Below are positions 27,073 to 38,206 of a DNA stretch of 64,000 nt, one piece after another. The notes below the pieces were generated by a model, which worked only from the letters and a program-made list of their open reading frames with translations, was not told where the DNA came from and made no database searches. The position numbers and the translations under genes are program-made. The stretch is from Marsupella aquatica (taxonomy: Eukaryota > Marchantiophyta): NCBI GenBank assembly GCA_973895155.1, contig OZ316898.1:2108001-2172000 (forward strand), read 5' to 3'. The first letter of the stretch is position 1, and each line of letters begins with the position of its first letter.

Positions 27073-30000
27073 ATGTTTTCTTGTTGTTCGGGTGGGGGCT
27101 CGACTTCTAAAAGTCCGGACGCATGTGTATCAAAGAGACTCGAAGTCGATGCCCGAAAGGTATTGATCCCACTGTGCAAACCACAGCACTGCAATAGATC
27201 GCTGTCTACTCTGAACTTTTTGTTTCCAAAATTCTGCTGTGCTCTCCCTTCGCAAACGAAAAGGTAACCCTTTTACACCTAAAATTGACTGATCAGACAC
27301 TAAAGTTTGAAGGAATTGTGACCACTTTGGCAATGGATACCTTGGTACTAGCCTGGCAATCATGTTCGATCTAGTTACTTGGCTGCACTTCTGGTTCACT
27401 CGGTGTCTCTGATCGATGTTGGCAGGTGAACGATTCCTTGTACGAGTTGTGGAGGCCATCAGGCACTCCTGAGATGGAGCTTTTATTTTTCCATGGACTC
27501 CAATCTGGAGACTCATCAGATGCCCATTTACGAACATGGGAAACCGAGGATGGTTCTTCACTTTGGCCCCAGACTTGGTTGGCTCAGGAGTTTCCCACTG
27601 CCCGCATATTATGTGTTTCATTTGATGGCGCTGTGAGAAAGTGCTCAGGGGGCTTCGACATGCACATCATAGTGGAGAACCTGCTCTCCGATTTCATGCA
27701 GGGAAATATTGGACAGACTCCCAATTGTCCGGTTGTGTTGATTGGCCACTGTTTTGGAGGATTGGTGATTGAAAAACTGTGTTGGGAAGCCAATAACCGG
27801 AAGCACGCTGGATTGGAGAGTGCGAGGGCTAAGGTTGGTGCCTTGCTTGAAAATGTGCAAGGAGTATTTTTCTATGGTACTCCTCACCACGGGACTCCGG
27901 GCCTAAGCAAAGCAACAAAATTGGTGAAGAACAGCCCATTGCTAAGTTTCTACAAAACTTTGAGCAAAGAAGCTAGCAGGCTTGATTTTGAATTTAATCA
28001 ATTACGTCGAGTTTATGCAACTTGGCAAGTCTGGGGACTGGGAGAAACTCTCCCAACTGATTGGGTATGAACAATTCTTCACCTCCTGTTGCTTTTTCTA
28101 ATTTCTATGACTTTGTTCGTCAACTCCCATAGCTTATCTTGCTAGCTTGTTTTATCCCGTTCGTGTGGTTTTGTAGGGTATATTTCAAGGTGTAGTGGCA
28201 GCACCAGAACAGTCTGCTAGAAAAGGAGATCATTTTAACCTTTTGCCAGTAGACCACCTGTCCATTTGTAAGCCCAAAAATACATCTGACAAGAGGTTTT
28301 ATTTTCTAACGGAGCTTCTTCGCATCATATCAAGAAACTCACAGGTGAGATGGCTCTATCCTACCCTACACCTAAGTCGAGATACATGTTCAAGACAGAA
28401 CCATCCAATAGGAGTGAATAATATAGCAGTTATACACAACGATAGGAGCAGATAGAAAAGGCAAGCCTACTAAACTCTAGAGGAATCTCTGAAGCAGACT
28501 CAATTCTCTTTGATTGTTTTGAATTCTAGATACAGATTAAGTGGAAAGTTAGGTTCTATTGAGATTAGTATAAGCGTTACCTGTTTTTCCAATCCCACCT
28601 TGTTAGTAGGGCAGGATGATGATTGGCTGGTATTTGCAACCTATGAGAGCAATCACTAAAATCTGCCTGGGGCCTGGTCATCGCTTTCTGGCATTTGTTG
28701 AAGAGAGATTCTAAGTAGTCCCAAAATTTGGCTAGGGTCAATTTAGGTTGCTAATGGTAACAAAGTTCTTTTTACACATTACCCCATAGTTCACCACTCA
28801 TCTAGCTTTAGGAACTTTGTAGAGGTGACCAAATTATGCGCTTCAACCAGAAATGATTATCGTCAGAGTGACCATTGTAGTTGCTATGTATTGGGAAAAT
28901 GCATGTACAGATGAGCTGATTCAAATTATCTGACCTCGTCAGGTGGCGGTGACTGTTCATGAAGTTTATGGGCTTCCAAAGTATCCTCTTGATTTGAGGA
29001 GACGAGCCCTGGATGTGAAGGACAAGCTCATTCGCGGAGCTACTCTTGGAATTTTTGGCATGGGTGGGATTGGCAAGACCACTCTTGCAAAACAGGCATT
29101 TAACATTATGTCCGAAGACTTTGAGTACACGTGCTTTGTGGATAATGTGAAAAACATCCCACTACACGAATTGCAGGATCGAGTTCTCAGTCGTTTTCAC
29201 CACAATGGGAAGAAATCAGATAAGGGTTCAACCGAGTGGTTTCATATGCAGGACAAGTCAGCTTTAGTTGTCATGGATGACGTAGATGCAGAGGATCAGC
29301 TCAAAGTTCTACCACAATTGCAGCATTTTGGGACTGGCAGCCGTGTTATCATGACAAGTCGGGATAAAGAAGTTTTCAAATATTATGAGCGTTGCATCAT
29401 CCATGAGGTTGAGTTTTTGAAACACGATGAAGCAAAGAAGCTACTCTGCCAACATGCATTTGGATTGAAGGATGTTCCAGACTTTCTGATTGACAATGTC
29501 AATGCAGTGGTTAAAAAATGTGAAGGGTTGCCCTTGACTTTGGAAGTGATAGGCACATACCTTCGAGACCATGGAGCAAGTGTTCAAGTCTGGAATGAAA
29601 CTCTACATAGGTTGAGAGAAGCACGAGCCATAACTGGAGACAAAAGGGACAGAGTGTGGGCTTCCTTGAGGATAAGCTATGATGCCCTGTTACCAGAGGA
29701 ACAGGAGATGTTCACAGCGGCTGCATCGTTTTTCTTTGAACAGCCATTGGACCGGGCCCTTGCAGCATGGAGCAGTCTCACGCAAGCAATGCAGACAACG
29801 TGGGGAAACTTGGTGAACAGGTCATTGGTGAAAGAAATCAACAACAGAGTATGGGTCCACGAGCACCTTCGAGACTTGGCTCAGACTATTTCCAAGGACA
29901 GCATTGTTTTGGGGTCTAATGATACCACAAACTCAGCAGTGGATCAGTTGAATGACAAGGAGGTAATCGTTCTTCCCAGCATAATTTAGGATTTCCCCCT

Positions 30001-33000
30001 CTCCTCAGATTTACCTGCTTTGTACACCACTACTTGTAGCTAAGAGATACTGATTTCAGATTCATGTTATCAACTTGCAGGTCACAGCAGGGGGGATAGC
30101 AATGAAATATTTGAGGCTTGAGTATTCTGCCGGTTTCCACACACGAAAGATCCTTCAGTTAGATTCGCTGGCTAAACTAACGGGACTAAAATACATGGAT
30201 CTAATTGGTGTTTCCTCAGAAGGTTCGGGAAAGGGTCTCACAAAGAGCATATCTTTGCTAGGTATGTATGGATCACCAGGACCCCAACCGCAGAGAAAGT
30301 TCGAGTTCAGCCTCAACAAAATGGAGAACTTAGCTGTCCTGGAACTATCAAATTGTCGGATCCCACAGGAGTTTCCTGAAGAATTGGGGAACCTGACCAA
30401 TCTGCGCATTTTGTGTCTTTCTAACCTAGCGGGGTTGGCCCATCTGCCTGACAATTTTGGGAACCTATCAAGATTGACACGGTTGGAGCTGGAGGGTGTA
30501 AGATCACTCACATTGCCAAAATCATTTGGCAACCTCCTAGCCCTCGAACATCTTGAATTTCGCTTGATACAATTCTTGGCGTTACCTCAAACCTTAGGGA
30601 ATCTATCCAGCCTGGCAATATTCCGTATTATGCAATATGCACGGCTTGAAAGTGCCTCAGTGACAATTACGGATGCTCATGAGCTGCGGACTATACCGGC
30701 CTCATTGACAATTTCGGATGCCCATGAGCTGCAGACTCTGCCGGACAGCTTTTCCTGTCTCAAGTCTCTTAAATATTTGGTATTAGAGTCCTCAAAATTG
30801 GAGAGTCTTCCCGATGACATGGGAAACCTCTCTTTACTGGAAGAATTGTGGATCGCAGCACCAGGCTTGGAGGGCCTCCCAGATAGCATATGCAAGCTCG
30901 GTAATTTGAGGAAATTGACCCTCACGAAAGCTAAAAACTTGAAGGGCTTGCCGGAGAATTTCGGCCAGCTGCTGGAGCTCCAGCATTTGACAATTTGGGA
31001 TGCCCATGAGCTGCAGACTCTGCCGGACAGCTTTTACTGTCTCAAGTCTCTTAAATATTTGTCATTAGAGTTGGAGAGTCTTCCCGATGACATGGGAAAC
31101 CTCTCTTTACTGGAAGAATTGCGGATCCCAGCACCGGAGGGCATCCCACATAGCATATGCAAGCTCGGTAATTTGAGGACATTGACCCTCATGAAAGCTA
31201 AAAACTTGAAGGGCTTGCTGGAGAATTTCGGCCAGCTGATGGAGCTGCAGCATTTGGAAATTTGGGGTGCTGATGAGCTGCAGACTCTGCCGGACAGCTT
31301 TTCCTGTCTCAAGTCTCTTAAAACGCTGACATTCGAGTCCTCAAAATTGGAGAGTCTTCCCGATGACATGGGAAACCTCTCTTTACTGGAAGAATTGTGG
31401 ATCGCAGCACCAAGCTTGGAGGGCCTCCCAGATAGCATATGCAAGCTCGGTAATTTGAGGACATTGACCCTCAAGAAAGCTAAAAACTTGAAGGGCTTGC
31501 CGGAGAATGTCGGCCAGCTGATGGAGCTGCAGCATTTGGAAATTTCGGGTGCTGATGAGCTGCAGACTCTGCCGGACAGCTTTTCCTGTCTCAAGTCTCT
31601 TAAAAACCTGACATTCGAGTCCTCAAAATTGGAGAGTCTTCCCGATGACATGGGAAACCTCTCTTTACTGGAAGAATTGTGGATCGCAGCACCAGGCTTG
31701 GAGGGCCTCCCAGATAGCATATGCAAGCTCGGTAATTTGAGGAAATTGACCCTCACGAAAGCTAAAAACTTGAAGGGCTTGCCGGAGAATTTCGGCCAGC
31801 TGCTGGAGCTCCAGCATTTGACAATTTGGGATGCCCATGAGCTGCAGACTCTGCCGGACAGCTTTTACTGTCTCAAGTCTCTTAAATATTTGTCATTAGA
31901 GTTGGAGAGTCTTCCCGATGACATGGGAAACCTCTCTTTACTGGAAGAATTGCGGATCCCAGCACCGGAGGGCATCCCACATAGCATATGCAAGCTCGGT
32001 AATTTGAGGACATTGACCCTCATGAAAGCTAAAAACTTGAAGGGCTTGCTGGAGAATTTCGGCCAGCTGATGGAGCTGCAGCATTTGGAAATTTGGGGTG
32101 CTGATGAGCTGCAGACTCTGCCGGACAGCTTTTCCTGTCTCAAGTCTCTTAAAACGCTGACATTCGAGTCCTCAAAATTGGAGAGTCTTCCCGATGACAT
32201 GGGAAACCTCTCTTTACTGGAAGAATTGTGGATCGCAGCACCAAGCTTGGAGGGCCTCCCAGATAGCATATGCAAGCTCGGTAATTTGAGGACATTGACC
32301 CTCAAGAAAGCTAAAAACTTGAAGGGCTTGCCGGAGAATGTCGGCCAGCTGATGGAGCTGCAGCATTTGGAAATTTCGGGTGCTGATGAGCTGCAGACTC
32401 TGCCGGACAGCTTTTCCTGTCTCAAGTCTCTTAAAAAGCTGACATTCGAGTCCTCAAAATTGGAGAGGCTGCCCGACGACATGGGAAACCTCTCTTCACT
32501 GGAAAACTTGCGCATCACAGCACCAAGCTTGGAGGGCCTCCCAGATAGCATATGCAAGCTCGGTAATTTGAGGACATTGACCCTCAAGAAAGCTAAAAAC
32601 TTGAAGGGCTTGCCGGAGAATTTCGGCCAGCTGATGGAGCTGCAGCATTTGGAAATTTGGGGTGCTGATGAGCTGCAGACTCTGCCGGACAGCTTTTCCT
32701 GTCTCAACTCTCTTAAAAAGCTGACATTCGAGTCCTCAAAATTGGAGAGTCTTCCCGATGACATGGGAAACCTCTCTTTACTGGAAGAATTGTGGATCGC
32801 AGCACCAAGCTTGGAGGGCCTCCCAGATAGCATATGCAAGCTCGGTAATTTGAGGACATTGAACCTCATGAAAGCTAAAAACTTGAAGGGCTTGCCGGAG
32901 AATTTCGGCCAGCTGCTAAAGCTCCAGGATTTGAGAATTTGGGATGCCCATGAGCTGCAGACTCTCCCGGACAGCTTTTCCTGTCTCAAGTCTCTTAAAT

Positions 33001-33161
33001 ATTTGGTATTAGAGTCCTCAAAATTGGAGAGTCTTCCCGGTGACATGGGATACCTCTCTTCACTGGAAAAATTGCGCATCACAGCACCAAGCTTGGAGGG
33101 CCTCCCAGATAGCATATGCAAGCTCGGTAATTTGAGGGAATTGACCCTCAAGAAAGCTTAA
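27073..33161 (+). CDS. Hydrolase-NBS-LRR (HNL) immune receptor, up to first stop
   Basis: Intracellular NLR receptor, expected to sense pathogen effectors and switch through its nucleotide-binding domain.

Exons 27073-27159, 27426-28064, 28177-28344, 28943-29962 and 30081-33161 are all joined in phase 0 and give 1664 residues.

Residues 1-29: N-terminus MFSCCSGGG. About 40-298: alpha/beta hydrolase with nucleophile elbow GHCFGG (136-141, Cys138 where Ser is usual), GTPHHGTP, and a His in DHLSICKP (268-275), resembling SERAC1-like and fungal SesB-type domains. About 299-638: NB-ARC with P-loop GMGGIGKTT (337-345), kinase-2 LVVMDDVD (about 409), GSRVIMTSRD, GLPL (about 494), and VHE (603-605) where MHD is usual. 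From about 639: LRRs, first irregular, then the 282-bp array.

The frame ends at TAA 33159-33161 inside the array. Whether this is the natural end or a truncation is open. The class is known from liverworts. Confidence 0.87.
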
Positions 33162-36100
33162 AACTTGAAGGGCTTGCCGGAGAATGTCGGCCAGCTGATG
33201 GAGCTGCAGCATTTGGAAATTTCGGGTGCTGATGAGCTGCAGACTCTGCCGGACAGCTTTTCCTGTCTCAAGTCTCTTAAAAACCTGACATTCGAGTCCT
33301 CAAAATTGGAGAGTCTTCCCGATGACATGGGAAACCTCTCTTTACTGGAAGAATTGTGGATCGCAGCACCAGGCTTGGAGGGCCTCCCAGATAGCATATG
33401 CAAGCTCGGTAATTTGAGGAAATTGACCCTCACGAAAGCTAAAAACTTGAAGGGCTTGCCGGAGAATTTCGGCCAGCTGCTAAAGCTCCAGGATTTGAGA
33501 ATTTGGGATGCCCATGAGCTGCAGACTCTCCCGGACAGCTTTTCCTGTCTCAAGTCTCTTAAATATTTGGTATTAGAGTCCTCAAAATTGGAGAGTCTTC
33601 CCGGTGACATGGGATACCTCTCTTCACTGGAAAAATTGCGCATCACAGCACCAAGCTTGGAGGGCCTCCCAGATAGCATATGCAAGCTCGGTAATTTGAG
33701 GGAATTGACCCTCAAGAAAGCTTAAAACTTGAAGGGCTTGCCGGAGAATGTCGGCCAGCTGATGGAGCTGCAGCATTTGGAAATTTCGGGTGCTGATGAG
33801 CTGCAGACTCTGCCGGACAGCTTTTCCTGTCTCAAGTCTCTTAAAAACCTGACATTCGAGTCCTCAAAATTGGAGAGTCTTCCCGATGACATGGGAAACC
33901 TCTCTTTACTGGAAGAATTGTGGATCGCAGCACCAGGCTTGGAGGGCCTCCCAGATAGCATATGCAAGCTCGGTAATTTGAGGAAATTGACCCTCACGAA
34001 AGCTAAAAACTTGAAGGGCTTGCCGGAGAATTTCGGCCAGCTGCTGGAGCTCCAGCATTTGACAATTTGGGATGCCCATGAGCTGCAGACTCTGCCGGAC
34101 AGCTTTTACTGTCTCAAGTCTCTTAAATATTTGTCATTAGAGTTGGAGAGTCTTCCCGATGACATGGGAAACCTCTCTTTACTGGAAGAATTGCGGATCC
34201 CAGCACCGGAGGGCATCCCACATAGCATATGCAAGCTCGGTAATTTGAGGACATTGACCCTCATGAAAGCTAAAAACTTGAAGGGCTTGCTGGAGAATTT
34301 CGGCCAGCTGATGGAGCTGCAGCATTTGGAAATTTGGGGTGCTGATGAGCTGCAGACTCTGCCGGACAGCTTTTCCTGTCTCAAGTCTCTTAAAACGCTG
34401 ACATTCGAGTCCTCAAAATTGGAGAGTCTTCCCGACGACATGGGAAACCTCTCTTCACTGGAAAAATTGCGCATCACAGCACCAAGCTTGGAGGGCCTCC
34501 CAGATAGCATATGCAAGCTCGGTAATTTGAGGACATTGACCCTCAAGAAAGCTAAAAACTTGAAGGGCTTGCCGGAGAATTTCGGCCAGCTGATGGAGCT
34601 GCAGCATTTGGAAATTTGGGGTGCTGATGAGCTGCAGACTCTGCCGGACAGCTTTTCCTGTCTCAACTCTCTTAAAAAGCTGACATTCGAGTCCTCAAAA
34701 TTGGAGAGTCTTCCCGATGACATGGGAAACCTCTCTTTACTGGAAGAATTGTGGATCGCAGCACCAAGCTTGGAGGGCCTCCCAGATAGCATATGCAAGC
34801 TCGGTAATTTGAGGAAATTGACCCTCAAGAAAGCTAAAAACTTGAAGGGCTTGCCGGAGAATGTCGGCCAGCTGATGGAGCTGCAGCATTTGGAAATTTC
34901 GGGTGCTGATGAGCTGCAGACTCTGCCGGACAGCTTTTCCTGTCTCAAGTCTCTTAAAAAGCTGACATTCGAGTCCTCAAAATTGGAGAGTCTTCCCGAT
35001 GACATGGGAAACCTCTCTTTACTGGAAGAATTGTGGATCGCAGCACCAAGCTTGGAGGGCCTCCCAGATAGCATATGCAAGCTCGGTAATTTGAGGACAT
35101 TGAACCTCATGAAAGCTAAAAACTTGAAGGGCTTGCCGGAGAATTTCGGCCAGCTGCTAAAGCTCCAGGATTTGAGAATTTGGGATGCCCATGAGCTGCA
35201 GACTCTCCCGGACAGCTTTTCCTGTCTCAAGTCTCTTAAATATTTGGTATTAGAGTCCTCAAAATTGGAGAGTCTTCCCGGTGACATGGGATACCTCTCT
35301 TTACTGGAAGAATTGTGGATCGCAGCACCAAGCTTGGAGGGCCTCCCAGATAGCATATGCAAGCTCGGTAATTTGAGGAAATTGACCCTCATGAAAGCTA
35401 AAGACTTGAAGGGCTTGCCGGAGAATTTCGGCCAGCTGATGGAGCTCCAGCATTTGGATATTTTGGGTGCTGATGAGCTGCAGACTCTGCCGGACAGCTT
35501 TTCCTGTCTCAAGTCTCTTAAAAAGCTGACATTCGAGTCCTCAAAATTGGAGAGGCTGCCCGACGACATGGGAAACCTCTCTTCACTGGAAAAATTGCGC
35601 ATCACAGCACCAAGCTTGGAGGGCCTCCCAGATAGCATACGCAAGCTCCTTAATTTGAGGACATTGTGTCTCAGCAACGCTAAGAAGTTGAACAGCTTGC
35701 CCGAGGATTTCGGCCAGCTGATCGAGCTGCAGCATTTGGAAGTTGGTGAGGCTGATGAGCTGCAGACTCTACCGGACAGCTTTTCCTTTCTCAAGTCTCT
35801 GAAAAAGTTGATATTAGAATCCTCAAAATTGGAGAGGCTTCCCGATGACATGGGAAACCTCTCTTTACTGGAAGAACTGTTGATCGCAGCACCAAGCTTG
35901 GAGGGCCTCCCAGATAGCATACGCAAGCTCGGTAATTTGAGGGAATTAACTCTGAGCAACGCTAAAAACTTAAAGGGCTTGCCGGAGGATTTCGGCCAGC
36001 TAATGGAGCTGCTGCATTTGGCAATTGGTGATGCTGATGAGCTGCAGACTCTACCGGACAGCTTTTCCTGTCTCAAGTCTCTTAAAAAGTTTACATTAGA

Positions 36101-37730
36101 ATCCTCAAAATTGGGGAGGCTTCCCGATGACATGGGAAACCTCTCGTTACTGGAAGAATTGTGGATCGCAGCACCAAGCTTGGAGGGCCTCCCAGATAGC
36201 ATACGCAAGCTCGGTAATCTGAGGGAATTGACCCTGAAGAACGCTAAAAACTTGAAGGGCTTGCCGGAGAGTTTGGGCCAGCTGATGGACCTGCAGCATT
36301 TGGAAATTTGGGGTGCTCATGAGCTGAAGACTCTACCGGACAGCTTTTCCTGTCTCAAGTCTCTTAAAAAGTTGGCATTAGAATCCTCAAAATTGCAGAG
36401 TCTTCCCGATGACATGGGAAACCTCTCTTTACTGGAAGAATTGTGGATCGCAGCACCATGCTTGGAGGGCCTCCCAGATAGCATACGCAAGCTCGGTAAT
36501 TTGAGGGAATTGACTCTGAATAACGCTAAAAACTTAAAGGGCTTGCCGGAGGATTTCGGCCAGCTAATGGAGCTGCTGCATTTGGCAATTGGTGATGCTG
36601 ATGAGCTGCAGACTCTGCCGGACAGCTTTTCCTGTCTCAAGTCTCTTAAGAAGTTTACATTAGAATCCTCAAAATTGGGGAGGCTTCCCGATGACATGGG
36701 AAACCTCTCGTTACTGGAAGAATTGTGGATCGCAGCACCAAGCTTGGAGGGCCTCCCAGATAGCATTCGCAAGCTCGGCAATTTGAGGGAATTGACCCTC
36801 AAGAAAGCTAAAAACTTGAAGGGCTTGCCGGAGAGTTTCGGCCAGCTGATGGAGCTACAGCATTTGGAAATTTCGGGTGCTGATGAGCTGCAGACTCTGC
36901 CGGACAGCTTTTCCTGTCTCAAGTCTCTTAAAAAGTTTACATTAGAATGCTCAAAATTGGAGAGACTGCCCGACGACATGGGAAACCTCTCTTTACTGGA
37001 AGAATTGTGGATCGCGGCACCAAGCTTGGAAGGCCTCCCAGATAGCATAGGCAAGCTCTGTAATTTGAGGACATTGACTCACAAATTTTAGAGACTTGAA
37101 GGGCTTGCCGGAGGATTTCGTCCAGCTGATCGAGCTGCAGGACTTGGGGATTTCGGGTTTTGATGAGCTGCACACTCTTACCGGACATCTTTTCCTGTCT
37201 CAAATCGCTTCAAAAGTCGACATTACAATGCTGATAATTGGCAAGGCTTCCCAAGAACATGGGAAAACTCTCTTTACGGGAAAAATTGTGGATCGGCACC
37301 AAGCTTGGAGGGCCTCGCATATAGCGTACTTCAGCTCCGTAATTTGAGGACATTGACTCTCACCAATGCTGAAAACTTGAAGAGTTTGCCGGAGGATTTT
37401 GGCCAGCTGAGCGATCTGCAGGATTTGACAATTTGGGATGCCGATGAGCTGCAGACTTTACCGGAGAGCTTCTCCCGTCTCATGTCTCTTAAAAAGTTGA
37501 CATTAAAGTGCTCAAAATTTGAGAGGCTGCCCGACAATTTCGGAAAACTCTTTTGCATAGAAGAATTAAATATCCGGTCAAGAAGCTTGGAAAGTCTGCC
37601 GGAGAGCATACGGCAGCTTCAGTCGCTGGAAAATATGAACCTTGCGGCGGGAAAAAGCGAGAGGAATCTACTAGATAGCATCGGACAAATTTCATCGTTA
37701 CGTAAGTTGGAATTCGATTGCGATGGGCAT
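30729..37730 (+). repeat. 282-bp higher-order LRR array, about 25 units
   Basis: Units start at CTGCAGACT or its variant at 30729, 31011, 31278, 31560, 31842, 32109, 32391, 32673, 32955, 33237, 33519, 33801, 34083, 34350, 34632, 34914, 35196, 35478, 35760, 36042, 36324, 36606, 36888, 37168 and 37449. The period is 282 bp. Three units are 267 bp (31011, 31842, 34083) with two short in-frame deletions. Each unit encodes four LRRs of 23, 23, 24 and 24 residues, starting LPDSFSCLKSL, LPDDMGNLSLL, LPDSICKLGNL and LPENFGQLMEL. Internal units are nearly identical. Units from 35.7 kb on diverge, and the 37.17-kb unit has indels. The period is a multiple of three, so unit gain or loss keeps the frame. 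Confidence 0.96.
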
Positions 37731-38206
37731 GAGGAGACACCCGACCTTTTTGAACCCTTTTAATGCTTTGAACATGAGCTAATTCTCACAGGGCGAGGTA
37801 CACGGATCCTGCCGCAGGTTTGGGTAGCCTTTCCTCATTAAAAGCCCTGGGTCTGAAACAGTTACCGCTTTTGGAGACGTTACCGGATGATGTTGGAACT
37901 CTCTCTTCTCTAGAACGCTTCACCGTGATGGATTGTAATATGTTGGAGAGCCTTCCGGACAGTTTGGGGCAAGTCTCTTCTCTGAAAGACGTCATGTTTG
38001 TCAGTTGCCAGAGACTGAAGACTCTGCCTGAAAGCTGGGGAAAGTCCGCGATTCAACGAGAATTGCTGCAAGGAGACCTTTCTGTTGAGCATAGGTTGCA
38101 AACAGAGGAGTCCTCCCAGACCAAGAAAACGGAGGTGATGCCACTAATCATTATAGGGTGTCCCTTGATGAGTCGAAGCGGGGAAGTTTCGGTCACCCAA
38201 TTCTAA
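33162..38206 (+). pseudogene. LRR continuation of the HNL gene beyond in-frame stops
   Basis: The same frame continues after TAA 33159-33161, is closed again by TAA 33723-33725, then runs open to 37091. Both stops are AAA to TAA changes in the context AAAGCTTAAAACTTG (elsewhere AAAGCTAAAAACTTG). At about 37080-37300 one unit carries several small indels (net minus 3 over two units), after which the frame is open at 37305-37763. A further LRR segment in another frame follows at about 37818-38206 (LETLPDDVGTLSSL, LESLPDSLGQVSSL). It would join in phase through a GTAAGT donor at 37702 and a GCAG acceptor ending at 37817. This is either dead sequence behind a premature stop or a reservoir of LRR units. 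Translation past the stops is not supported by anything visible. Confidence 0.75.

Noticed and set aside
34106-36208. Very long minus-strand open frames (up to 700 codons) across the LRR array
   Set aside because: The 282-bp period is a multiple of three, so a unit lacking a stop on the opposite strand stays open through all copies. They are shadows of the LRR exon.
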